Assembly (NCBI GenBank): GCA_036172455.1
Contig: JAXKVY010000001.1
Coordinates: 434,001 to 498,000, forward strand
Origin: Candidatus Izemoplasma sp.
GTDB taxonomy: Bacteria; Bacillota_I; Bacilli_A; Izemoplasmatales; Izemoplasmataceae
Direction of reading: 5' to 3'
DNA length: 64,000 nucleotides
The position numbers and the translations under genes were made by a program. Numbering within the stretch: position 1 is the first letter of the stretch; each line of letters opens with the position of its first letter. Of the stretch, positions 16,624 to 24,527 are shown piece by piece. A model generated the notes under the pieces. It searched no databases. It was not told the origin of the DNA and worked only from the letters and a program-made list of their open reading frames with translations.

Positions 16624-17769
16624 TTAAAATAATGAAACAAGAATAAATAAGTAATTGGCCACTATCCCACTAACAAGTCCTCCTATTGTATGAGATAAAA
16701 TAGCTTTAGTGGTTAAAGCCCTTGAATTTAACGCGTCCATCATCCCTACATGAGTTGATAGATAGCCACTCCATGTTGTCCCAATTGCGGTGAAGACCGC
16801 GATATCCTTCACATCAATATAGCCTTGAATAAAGAATTCATCTACAAATCCAATGGCGGCTCCTGCACTTCCTAATGAGGTTAATGGGAAGGCAATTGCT
16901 TCCGGTGAATCAAAGCCAAATAATGGTCTAAAAATAAACATTAAGTGTTTCCCTATTGCTGGTAAATACCCAACGCCCTCAAGTGCTGCGCCAGTATATC
17001 CTGAAACTGGTGATTGATTTGTGATGATAATAATCAATGTTGATATAATCAGTATCCCTGGAATGATTTGAATACCTATATCAACACCATTTTTACCTCC
17101 ATCAAGCGCACTTTCTAATAAGCGATTAACAGCATTCCCTTCTCTAACTTCCCGTAACAATCCATCACCTGTTGCTTTTTTAATGGGGTCGTCATCTTTA
17201 TGTATATGATAATGTTTCATCGCATAATAGGCTAATAACCGAACACTGACAATACTTCCGATAATTGCTGCTATCACACCAACACCAGTTGCTAAGAAGA
17301 AATTCCCTTCGTATTTTTGTCCCAAAGACATGAAGGTTATCGCAATAACAAGACCCATACCAAAACTGGTCCCTAAGTTACATAAAACAGGAATTTGATA
17401 GTCTTTAAATTGTTTTCTAAACTCGCGTTCTTTATAAAGACTTATAACTGCTGGATTGTCTGAAAGATACGCACTTAATGCCCCTATCCCAGCAACCCCA
17501 GGTAAACGATAAATAAACCGAACAATAGGTCTTAACAGTTTATTAAACAAGGCGATAATGCCAAATTCACTAAACACGCCAGCCATTGCACCAGTTAATA
17601 CAGCAACTCCCATAATCCAAAAAGCTACATTGATAAGTAGGTAGTACCCTGTTTGAATTAACGTGCTTAAAAAATTAGCAACCCCCATCTCCAAAGAAAA
17701 TACGACAAATACAAGTATAAATATACTCAACACAACATATGTTTCTCGTGTAACACTTTCTTTTTTCAT
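16624..17769 (-). CDS. Multi-pass membrane protein with gate/nucleoside-recognition fold, CD0519/CD1768-like
   Basis: The 381-residue protein has roughly ten hydrophobic segments. Motifs such as 'GAMAGVFSEFGIIALFNKLLRPI' and 'GVAGIGALSAYLSDNPAVISLYK' recall the family of uncharacterised clostridial membrane proteins related to nucleoside-recognition (Gate) domain proteins. The substrate is not known and I do not assign one. The gene stands alone between two terminators, with a good promoter and a site close to the catabolite-response consensus upstream, so expression may depend on carbon supply. Confidence 0.8.
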   Translation of the reverse strand: MKKESVTRETYVVLSIFILVFVVFSLEMGVANFLSTLIQTGYYLLINVAFWIMGVAVLTGAMAGVFSEFGIIALFNKLLRPIVRFIYRLPGVAGIGALSAYLSDNPAVISLYKEREFRKQFKDYQIPVLCNLGTSFGMGLVIAITFMSLGQKYEGNFFLATGVGVIAAIIGSIVSVRLLAYYAMKHYHIHKDDDPIKKATGDGLLREVREGNAVNRLLESALDGGKNGVDIGIQIIPGILIISTLIIIITNQSPVSGYTGAALEGVGYLPAIGKHLMFIFRPLFGFDSPEAIAFPLTSLGSAGAAIGFVDEFFIQGYIDVKDIAVFTAIGTTWSGYLSTHVGMMDALNSRALTTKAILSHTIGGLVSGIVANYLFILVSLF

Positions 17770-17807
17770 ATTCGATCACCTCAAAAAAGTCTTTACTCAC
17801 AATCTCG

Positions 17808-17867
17808 ATTATAGCTACCTAAAAGGTAAAAATCAATGAAAAAATTAAAATAATTATAGCGCTTACA
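17808..17867 (-). promoter_or_regulatory. Promoter and cre-like site for the gate-domain membrane protein
   Basis: On the minus strand TTGATT (17836-17831) and TATAAT (17813-17808) are 17 bp apart. Upstream, at 17854-17867, the plus strand reads TTATAGCGCTTACA, which matches the CcpA cre consensus TGWNANCGNTNWCA at all but the second position. Binding by CcpA is inference. Confidence 0.55.
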
Positions 17868-17874
17868 TTTTTGA

Positions 17875-17916
17875 TCAAAAACCCCCTCAACCACGTTATA
17901 GTGATTGAGGGGGTTT
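17875..17916 (-). terminator. Intrinsic terminator of asnS
   Basis: A 16-pair stem with one mismatch and a core of five G-C pairs (17879-17894 with 17901-17916) has a 6-base loop. TTTTTGATC follows on the minus strand. Confidence 0.9.
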
Positions 17917-17925
17917 AACATATTC

Positions 17926-19314
17926 TTAAAATTCACAATTCCGTGGTGTACGTGGAAATGGAATCACATCTCTAATATTTTCAACACCTGTCATATACAT
18001 GAGCATACGGTCAAACCCTAGCCCAAAGCCAGCGTGTTTACATCCACCATAACGGCGAAGATCTAAATACCATTCAAGTTCTTCTTTGGGGATATTGAGT
18101 TCATCCATACGCGATTCTAACTTGTCTAGCCTTTCTTCACGTTGGCTTCCGCCAATAAGCTCTCCAGCGCCTGGCACGAGTAAATCCATTGCGGCAACTG
18201 TTTCATTATCATCATTCATTCTCATATAGAAAGCTTTGATATCTTTAGGCCAATCAGTGACAAAGACTGGTCCATCGAAGTGTTTAACGAGATACTTCTC
18301 GTGTTCAGTAGCCAAATCTGCGCCATATTCTGATTGATTTTCGAATGATACCTTTGCTTTTTTAAGGATATCAATTGCCTCTTTATGGGTTACACGATCA
18401 AACGTTGAATTTAATAGCTTATCAAGTTTCTTTAATAAGCCTTTTTGAACGAATTTATCAAAAAATGCCATTTCTTCGGGTGCTTTATCTAATACATATT
18501 GGATGATGTATTTAACAAACTCCTCTGCAAGTAACATATCATCTTCTAAATCCGCAAAGGCAATCTCAGGTTCAATCATCCAAAATTCACTAGCGTGTGT
18601 TGTTGTGTTGGATTTTTCAGCTCTAAAGGTTGGTCCAAACGTATATACATTACGGAAAGCTAAGGCAAAGGCTTCTGCCTCTAATTGGCCTGATACTGTA
18701 AGATTAGTCTTCTTTTGGAAGAAGTCTTGGCCATGATCAACTAGGCCATCAGTGGCTTTTGGTGAGTTATTTAAATCAAACGTTGTGACTGTAAAGGTTT
18801 CTCCGGCACCTTCGGCATCACTCGCAGTAATAATAGGTGCAGCGAGATAAATAAAATCACGTTCTTGATAAAACGAATGGACAGCATGTGATAGTAAACT
18901 CCGGACTCTAAAGACTGCAGTAAACAGGTTTGTTCTTGGTCTTAAATGTGCATTCTCTCGTAAGAACTCTCGTGTATGGCGTTTGGGTTGTATTGGATAA
19001 TCTTCTTGTGAATCACCTAATAATTCAACATCTCTTGCCTTAATTTCAAACGGTTGTTTACGGTTTGGTGTCAGCACAATGATTCCTTTTGCACGTATTG
19101 CGCTTCCCACACGATATTTTTGAACCTCTTTAAAGTTATCTAAAAAGGCATTTTCATAAACGACTTGAATAGTGACAAAAAACGTCCCATCATTTACGTT
19201 TAAAAATCCAAACTCTTTTTGTGCACGATTATTTCGTACCCACCCATAGAGTTCTATTTCTTTGTTTTCTAACGATTGATATTGTTTAAATAATTGACGT
19301 ACAGTGTATATCAT
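17926..19314 (-). CDS. asnS: Asparagine--tRNA ligase
   Basis: This class II synthetase of 462 residues has an N-terminal OB anticodon-binding domain ('IELYGWVRNNRAQKEFGFLNVNDGT'). The catalytic core carries 'TVSGQLEAEAFALAF', motif 2 'GPTFRAEKSNTTTHASEFWMIEPE' and motif 3 'GGCKHAGFGLGFDRMLMY'. The Lys and His pattern in motif 2 and the overall length fit AsnRS rather than AspRS. A T-box leader with a candidate asparagine specifier lies upstream, which supports the assignment. It is a single-gene unit with its own promoter and terminator. Confidence 0.95.
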   Translation of the reverse strand: MIYTVRQLFKQYQSLENKEIELYGWVRNNRAQKEFGFLNVNDGTFFVTIQVVYENAFLDNFKEVQKYRVGSAIRAKGIIVLTPNRKQPFEIKARDVELLGDSQEDYPIQPKRHTREFLRENAHLRPRTNLFTAVFRVRSLLSHAVHSFYQERDFIYLAAPIITASDAEGAGETFTVTTFDLNNSPKATDGLVDHGQDFFQKKTNLTVSGQLEAEAFALAFRNVYTFGPTFRAEKSNTTTHASEFWMIEPEIAFADLEDDMLLAEEFVKYIIQYVLDKAPEEMAFFDKFVQKGLLKKLDKLLNSTFDRVTHKEAIDILKKAKVSFENQSEYGADLATEHEKYLVKHFDGPVFVTDWPKDIKAFYMRMNDDNETVAAMDLLVPGAGELIGGSQREERLDKLESRMDELNIPKEELEWYLDLRRYGGCKHAGFGLGFDRMLMYMTGVENIRDVIPFPRTPRNCEF

Positions 19315-19335
19315 TGTGTTTCCTCCTTTTCATAT

Positions 19336-19556
19336 AAAAACGTCCTTAAACAACTGTCTAAGGACGAAATAATTTCCGCGGTACCACCTTAATTCTACTA
19401 TAAGCACTCACACTCTTTAACGCAGAGGTACGGATAGGTCTACTTATTTCTTCTATCACTCACGGTGTTATTCTATTATACGCTATGATCTAGCTTGCAC
19501 CATCCTAGACTCGCTCAACACGCTTGTATAATATACTTCTCCGATCAACGTTTATA
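19336..19556 (-). promoter_or_regulatory. T-box riboswitch controlling asnS
   Basis: The minus strand carries the hallmark T-box antiterminator element AAGGTGGTACCGCGG at 19390-19376. A competing terminator follows: stem 19366-19359 with 19348-19341, then TTTTT. An upstream stem I region includes GAATAACACC, in which AAC at 19469-19467 is the likely specifier codon for asparagine. Uncharged tRNA-Asn is expected to stabilise the antiterminator and allow asnS transcription. Confidence 0.92.
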
Positions 19557-19561
19557 GTTTA

Positions 19562-19589
19562 ATACTAACAAACTTTTTATATTTGTCAA
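19562..19589 (-). promoter_or_regulatory. Promoter of the asnS T-box transcript
   Basis: On the minus strand a perfect TTGACA at 19589-19584 and TAGTAT at 19567-19562 are 16 bp apart. The -35 hexamer covers the TGA stop codon of rmuC. Confidence 0.7.
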
Positions 19590-20749
19590 TCATTGTCACT
19601 ATCTATTTTTTGATTGGTCTCTATATTGACATTGGATATGGCACTAAATTTCTTACCAATTTTATTCGATGTGATATGAATATTTTTCACATCTTTGTTT
19701 ACGGTATCAATTGTTCTCGATAGTTTATCCCATCGCTCTTGGTAGCGTTTAAACTCATCGCCTAATTTAATCAACTCTTCTTGGATAACTTTAGCGTGTT
19801 TATCCCGTTCAGCGTTTCTCAACATCATTTGAACGGTCGTAAGCAAACTCATCAAGGTTGTTGGAGACGCAATCCATACACGTTTACGTTGGGCATAGTC
19901 GACTAAATCTTGGTGATAGGCATTAATTTCAGCAAAGATTGCTTCAGCGGGAACGAACAAAATCGCTTGTTCACTTGTTTCTGTTGGGATAATATATTTT
20001 GTAGCTATATCATCAATATGTTTCTTAACATCTTTTTTAAAGCCCCTTGTAGCCAATTCTTTAGCTCGATTACTAGCATCTTTATCTACCATACGTTGAT
20101 AATTTTCAAGTGGAAACTTAGAATCAATCGCTAAATTCCCCATTTGTTCTGGTAAATGGATTAACGCATCCACTTTTTTTCCATTAGATAATGTGACTTG
20201 CGTATCAAATACTTTTGTATTCTTTTCACCAAAGATTGATTCTAAAATATGATTCAACTGTACCTCACCAAACGTTCCCCGTGTTTTTTTATCTGTTAGG
20301 ATATTTTGTAAAGAAACCACTTCAGTAGAAAGTTTATCAATATTTTTTTGCGCTTCATCTATTTTACTTAGACGCTCTACGATATTGGTAAATGTTTTGT
20401 TGGTTTTTTCAAACCCTTCACTTAACCGTATTTCCACTTTTTTATTAATGTTATCCATCTTATTTTCTATTTGATCATTTAGACGGTTAAAGCGTTTGGT
20501 AATGTCTTCCGTTAGCCCTTCTTTAAATGTATTTAAGTCTTTGATATTTTCTTTAGAACTCTTGCCAATCGAATTAGCGAGTTCGACCTTTATCTCACCG
20601 TTCTCACGAATAATCTTATTTAATAATATGTTGTTTTGATCTTTAATTGTACTCGTCACATCTTGTTGTGTGTTTTTCGTTATCATTAAAATAGCGAGTG
20701 CTAATAAAATAATGGTAATTATCAATAATCCTAGTATTATATAGTCCAC
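19586..20749 (-). CDS. rmuC: DNA recombination protein RmuC
   Basis: The 387-residue protein has an N-terminal membrane anchor, then a long coiled-coil region (about 50-150). The RmuC nuclease-like domain begins at 'KKTRGTFGEVQLNHILESIF' and contains 'VDALIHLPEQMGNLAIDSKFPLENYQ'. RmuC proteins limit inversions at short repeats in E. coli. I choose the GTG at 20749, eight bases after AGGAGG, because the GTG at 20758 overlaps the ribosome site. The end abuts the asnS promoter and no separate terminator is visible. Confidence 0.93.
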   Translation of the reverse strand: MDYIILGLLIITIILLALAILMITKNTQQDVTSTIKDQNNILLNKIIRENGEIKVELANSIGKSSKENIKDLNTFKEGLTEDITKRFNRLNDQIENKMDNINKKVEIRLSEGFEKTNKTFTNIVERLSKIDEAQKNIDKLSTEVVSLQNILTDKKTRGTFGEVQLNHILESIFGEKNTKVFDTQVTLSNGKKVDALIHLPEQMGNLAIDSKFPLENYQRMVDKDASNRAKELATRGFKKDVKKHIDDIATKYIIPTETSEQAILFVPAEAIFAEINAYHQDLVDYAQRKRVWIASPTTLMSLLTTVQMMLRNAERDKHAKVIQEELIKLGDEFKRYQERWDKLSRTIDTVNKDVKNIHITSNKIGKKFSAISNVNIETNQKIDSDND

Positions 20750-20782
20750 ATTCCTCACCTCCTGTTTATTATACCATACTCA

Positions 20783-20812
20783 AAAAAAAATAGTAGAACA
20801 ATGTCTACTATT
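20783..20812 (-). terminator. Intrinsic terminator of prs
   Basis: A 9-bp stem (20789-20797 with 20804-20812) includes the prs stop codon. A run of eight or more T follows on the minus strand. Confidence 0.85.
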
Positions 20813-21791
20813 CTTCATCGACTGTAATATATTTTTCATACTCGAATAAACTACTTAATGGTTTATTATGAATAATATTTAATACTCCTTGTGCAAACAT
20901 ATCTCCTACCGATAATTGTACAATTTTATCCACTTTTTTATGAGGTTCTAATTTAATTGTGTTTGTACATACAACTTCTTTCAAACCAGAGTTTTGAATA
21001 CGTTCAATTGCTGGTCCACTTAATAATGGGTGTGTGCAAGCAGCATAAACTTCTTTTGCGCCTAACTCAAGAATTGCATCTGCGGCACCTGAAATCGTCC
21101 CTGCGGTATCAATAATGTCATCGATAATAATTGCAACCTTATCTTTAACGTCTCCAACAACACCCATAACTTCACTGACATTTGGTGCTGGACGTCTTTT
21201 ATCAATGATTGCGACACCGGTATTCATAATATCGGCCATTTTTCGCGCACGTACTGCGCCTCCATGATCTGGTGCGACAATTACAATGTCATCCTTGAAC
21301 TCTTTTTTCAAGAAATAATCGACGATAATTGGCATTGCTCTAAAGTTATCAATGGGGATATCAAAGAATCCCTGAATTTGTCCTGCGTGTAAATCCATTG
21401 CCAGAACACGTGTTGCCCCAGCCGTTTCTAATAAGTTAGCAACAAGTTTTGCTGAGATGGGTTGACGCGATTTTGATTTTCTATCTTGACGTGAGTATCC
21501 ATAATAAGGTGTGATAACGTTAATATTCTTGGCACTTGCACGCTTCATCGCATCAATGGTAATCAGTAACTCCATAATGTTTTCGTTAACTGGATAGTGT
21601 GTAGGTTGCACTAAGAAGACATGGTGCCCTCTTACTGTTTCCTCTAAGTTTACGCCAATTTCTCCGTCAGCAAAACGGTCTAATTGTATCTTACTAAGAG
21701 GGATATGAGTCTTTTTAGAAATTTCTTCTGCTAATTCACGATTAGCACTTAAACTAAATAATTTTACTTTGTGGCCATCAATCGTTGCCAT
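20808..21791 (-). CDS. prs: Ribose-phosphate pyrophosphokinase
   Basis: The 327-residue enzyme makes PRPP from ribose 5-phosphate and ATP for purine, pyrimidine, histidine and NAD synthesis. It carries the flexible-loop and ATP region 'YGYSRQDRKSKSRQPISAK', the ribose-phosphate site 'VIIDDIIDTAGTI'-type segment and 'VAPDHGGAVRARKMAD'. GGAGG lies upstream of the ATG. As in Bacillus it follows spoVG, but the glmU gene usually between them is absent here. Confidence 0.97.
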   Translation of the reverse strand: MATIDGHKVKLFSLSANRELAEEISKKTHIPLSKIQLDRFADGEIGVNLEETVRGHHVFLVQPTHYPVNENIMELLITIDAMKRASAKNINVITPYYGYSRQDRKSKSRQPISAKLVANLLETAGATRVLAMDLHAGQIQGFFDIPIDNFRAMPIIVDYFLKKEFKDDIVIVAPDHGGAVRARKMADIMNTGVAIIDKRRPAPNVSEVMGVVGDVKDKVAIIIDDIIDTAGTISGAADAILELGAKEVYAACTHPLLSGPAIERIQNSGLKEVVCTNTIKLEPHKKVDKIVQLSVGDMFAQGVLNIIHNKPLSSLFEYEKYITVDEE

Positions 21792-21850
21792 TCAAGAACC
21801 TCCATTATATTTATTCCATTTTTACTATAACAAAAAATCAGCCAAAAATA

Positions 21851-21878
21851 AAATGTAACTTTAAAAAAAGTTACATTT
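21851..21878 (-). terminator. Intrinsic terminator of spoVG
   Basis: A 12-bp stem (21851-21862 with 21867-21878) with an AAAA loop (as read on the plus strand) is followed on the minus strand by TTTTATTTTT. Confidence 0.85.
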
Positions 21879-21892
21879 AATTCTTGTTTCAA

Positions 21893-22159
21893 TTACGCTT
21901 CTTCATCATCAATTTGATTATAGGCATCAATTACAACAGCTTCGATTCGATTGCGCGTTTCCTGGTTGATAGGATGCGCGACATCCTTGAACTCTCCGTT
22001 CGGCATTTTTCGGCTTGGCATTGCTACAAAAAGGCCAGCTTTCCCATCGATTATGCGTAATTCATGAACTACAAAACAATCATCAAATGTTATGGCCGCA
22101 ATCGCTTTTAAACGACTTTGTCCGTTGAACTTTTTGACTCTAACATCTGTAATTTCCAT
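21893..22159 (-). CDS. spoVG: SpoVG family nucleic-acid-binding regulator
   Basis: The 88-residue protein matches SpoVG from end to end: 'MEITDVRVKKFN', 'LKAIAAITFDDCFVVHELRIIDGK', 'GLFVAMPSRKMPNGEFKDVAHPI'. The family is a small site-specific DNA- and RNA-binding regulator found also in non-sporulating bacteria. It has its own promoter and terminator, separating it from ispE upstream and prs downstream. No other sporulation gene is seen in the window. Confidence 0.97.
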   Translation of the reverse strand: MEITDVRVKKFNGQSRLKAIAAITFDDCFVVHELRIIDGKAGLFVAMPSRKMPNGEFKDVAHPINQETRNRIEAVVIDAYNQIDDEEA

Positions 22160-22200
22160 TTCTCCACCTCACACTTGTCTTTTGTCTACATCCTAGTATA

Positions 22201-22229
22201 ATTATATCACATGTCATAAGGCGTTGCAA
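22201..22229 (-). promoter_or_regulatory. spoVG promoter
   Basis: On the minus strand TTGCAA (22229-22224) and TATAAT (22206-22201) are 17 bp apart, with TG in the extended -10 position. Confidence 0.75.
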
Positions 22230-22255
22230 TTTATTTTTAGCGGTATAGCGCGCCG

Positions 22256-23104
22256 CTATTTGATTTTAGTTATAATTGTCTGATATTTATCTCTATATAC
22301 TTTCTCAATATCTGTTAGTTTGTGATAATCTTTTGTCAAAATGTAAATCGTTGATCCTGATCCACTCATTAACACACCTTCAACTTTCCACTTCTCAATT
22401 TGTGTCTTTAAATCCTTTAGTTTAGGGACTAAATCAAACGCAGAAATTTCTAGTGCATTGTACAGTTCTTGCGTTAATAGATCAAAATTTCTATTGTATA
22501 CTGCTTCAGTCATTCGGGTCATCTTCTTCGTTGGCAATTCCTCTATCTTTACGTTAGCATAAACCTCTTTTGTGCTCATGTGTATATTAGGATAGATAAG
22601 CAATATCTTATAATTGAGTTTATTATTTAAAAATACGAGTTCATCACCAACACCTCTTGCGATACAAATTTTATTATATATGCAATAAGGAATATCCGCA
22701 CCAAATGATTTACCTAATTGTGCTAATTCATCTAGGGAGAGGTTCAGTTTCCAAAGCTTATTTAACCCTCTCAATGTTGCGGCAGCATCAGCACTCCCGC
22801 CACCAAGGCCTGCGCCTATCGGGATATTTTTTTCTAACTCAATAGAGACACCTTCTTTTATAAGATATTGCTCTTGTAAATACTTCGCAATACGGTAGAC
22901 AAGATTATCTTTAATATTACCTGTAATAGTTTTTGATGTGGTGAGTTCTATTAAGTCATCTTTACGTTTTTTAAATGTAAGTGTATCGTGCAATGCTAAA
23001 GGGGCTATTACCATTTCTAAATTGTGATAACCGTTTTCTAGTTTACCTAAAACATCTAAATATAAATTAACTTTTGCATAGGCTTTTTCTTTAATTGTTC
23101 TCAC
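22256..23104 (-). CDS. ispE: 4-diphosphocytidyl-2-C-methyl-D-erythritol kinase
   Basis: This GHMP kinase of 282 residues phosphorylates CDP-methylerythritol in the MEP isoprenoid pathway. It shows the N-terminal 'AYAKVNLYLDVLGK', the ATP loop 'PIGAGLGGGSADAAATL' and the C-terminal 'GVLMSGSGSTIYIL'. The start is uncertain. A GTG at 23104 is in frame but sits on the GAGGTG ribosome-like site, whereas an ATT codon at 23095 is six bases downstream of that site. It is the last gene of the dagK-AKR-rnmV-rsmA-ispE operon. Its presence indicates MEP-pathway isoprenoid synthesis. Confidence 0.95.
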   Translation of the reverse strand: MRTIKEKAYAKVNLYLDVLGKLENGYHNLEMVIAPLALHDTLTFKKRKDDLIELTTSKTITGNIKDNLVYRIAKYLQEQYLIKEGVSIELEKNIPIGAGLGGGSADAAATLRGLNKLWKLNLSLDELAQLGKSFGADIPYCIYNKICIARGVGDELVFLNNKLNYKILLIYPNIHMSTKEVYANVKIEELPTKKMTRMTEAVYNRNFDLLTQELYNALEISAFDLVPKLKDLKTQIEKWKVEGVLMSGSGSTIYILTKDYHKLTDIEKVYRDKYQTIITKIK

Positions 23105-23112
23105 CTCGTATA

Positions 23113-23970
23113 CTAATCTTTTATTAATTTATGTGTTAACTCAATAAAATCATGGACATCTAATGCTTCAGCACGCACTGTCGGTGATAACTCTAATGCG
23201 TCTATAGCTTCTTTAATGGTTTCATTGTTAATATCATCAAACCCTTTTAAGTTGTTATATAAGGTTTTTCGGCGTTGTTTAAAACTCGTTTTGATTAATC
23301 TAAAGAAAAAGGGTTCGAGATTCTTTGGCAACGCTCTTTCTTGTTTCATTTTAAGGGATATAATAGCACTATCTACATTCGGTTTGGGAATAAAGACTGT
23401 GCGTGGGACTTTAAACAAATATTCAGTTTCTGCTCGATATTGGATAGCTATCGACAAAGAATTATAATCTTTTGTTTTGGGATTTGATGTCATTCTTAAA
23501 GCCACTTCATGCTGCGTCATAACAATGAGCCTTTCAATCCTTGTTGTTTGTTCAAGCACTTTCATAACAACGGGGGTTGTGATGTAATAAGGTAAGTTGG
23601 CCACTAAAACAACCTGATCAAATGTGGAATCTAACTGTTCAATATCGTCGTCAATTTCCCGGTTTAACACGTCTTCATGAACCACAGTAAGGTTATCCGT
23701 TTCAAAGGTATCTGTTAAAAACTCAACGAGATCCTCATCTATTTCATACGCTAATACATGTTTAGACCGTTCAATAAGGTGTTCAGTTAAACTACCAAAT
23801 CCTGGCCCTACTTCAACAACTAATGTTTCGTCTGTTATATTTGCCGCATCCACAATCTTTTCCAAAATATTTTGATCTACTAAGAAGTTTTGTCCATACT
23901 TCTTCTTAATGTAAAAAGATTTTTGTTTTATGATATCCGAAATTCGACTTGCTCGTCCTATTTTGCTCAT
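23113..23970 (-). CDS. rsmA: 16S rRNA (adenine1518/1519-N6) dimethyltransferase
   Basis: The 285-residue methyltransferase has the SAM motif 'VVEVGPGFGSLTEHL', the acidic motif after strand 2 (AYEIDEDL) and the catalytic 'NLPYYITTPV'. It dimethylates two adjacent adenines in helix 45 of 16S rRNA during ribosome maturation. Its ATG shares one base with the rnmV stop, a coupling known from Bacillus (rnmV-ksgA). Confidence 0.97.
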   Translation of the reverse strand: MSKIGRASRISDIIKQKSFYIKKKYGQNFLVDQNILEKIVDAANITDETLVVEVGPGFGSLTEHLIERSKHVLAYEIDEDLVEFLTDTFETDNLTVVHEDVLNREIDDDIEQLDSTFDQVVLVANLPYYITTPVVMKVLEQTTRIERLIVMTQHEVALRMTSNPKTKDYNSLSIAIQYRAETEYLFKVPRTVFIPKPNVDSAIISLKMKQERALPKNLEPFFFRLIKTSFKQRRKTLYNNLKGFDDINNETIKEAIDALELSPTVRAEALDVHDFIELTHKLIKD

Positions 23971-24527
23971 TATTTCACCTCTAAAGCTTGTGTTATATCC
24001 TCTAATGTAATATGAAACATATTGAGTTTTTTACAAAATGTCTTTGCATTAGCTGGGCCTATATGGAAGTGTTCTGCTAGCATTTGGCGCTTTCTCTTGG
24101 CATCTTTACTCCCCATAAGTCCAAGTCGAGTTAAATCCTTTAATGTAATGGTCTTCTGCTTTTGTTTGTGACTTTTACGAATATGATTCATAGCCTCGAT
24201 GATGTCTTCATCAGATGCATGCTCTATCCCTACTTTTTTCTTATTTTTACTGATACAGTTTACTTTTGGAATAAACGCATGGCGTGTTTCGCCAACATAG
24301 TCATTGATTACTCTTCGAATTCTTTCTCCTTGCATGTCTGGATCTAATAGTAATATTAATCCGCGATCATCGTTAAGTTGTTTGAGTTCATCTAGCGTTG
24401 TTTGGCTAATCTCACTCCCATTTGTAATGACAACATCACAGTCAGGAAAAATATGCTTAATACGCGCAAGGTCGTGATAGCCTTCAACCACCACAACCTC
24501 GTTAATCGTTTTAGTTTTTAAGTCCAT
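23970..24527 (-). CDS. rnmV: Ribonuclease M5
   Basis: The 185-residue protein has an N-terminal Toprim domain: 'EVVVVEGYHDLARI', with catalytic Glu, then 'LILLLDPDMQGERIRR' supplying the DxD. A C-terminal helical domain follows. RNase M5 matures 5S rRNA. I place the start at the ATG at 24527, which gives a family-typical N-terminus. An in-frame ATG at 24539 and a TTG at 24548 are alternatives, and none has a strong ribosome site. It overlaps the end of the aldo/keto reductase gene by 17 bp. Confidence 0.93.
   Translation of the reverse strand: MDLKTKTINEVVVVEGYHDLARIKHIFPDCDVVITNGSEISQTTLDELKQLNDDRGLILLLDPDMQGERIRRVINDYVGETRHAFIPKVNCISKNKKKVGIEHASDEDIIEAMNHIRKSHKQKQKTITLKDLTRLGLMGSKDAKRKRQMLAEHFHIGPANAKTFCKKLNMFHITLEDITQALEVK

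Noticed and set aside
22238-22258. GC-rich hairpin TAGCGG/CCGCTA at the end of ispE as a terminator
   Set aside because: On the ispE strand it is followed by A-rich, not T-rich, sequence, so it cannot be an intrinsic terminator in that direction.
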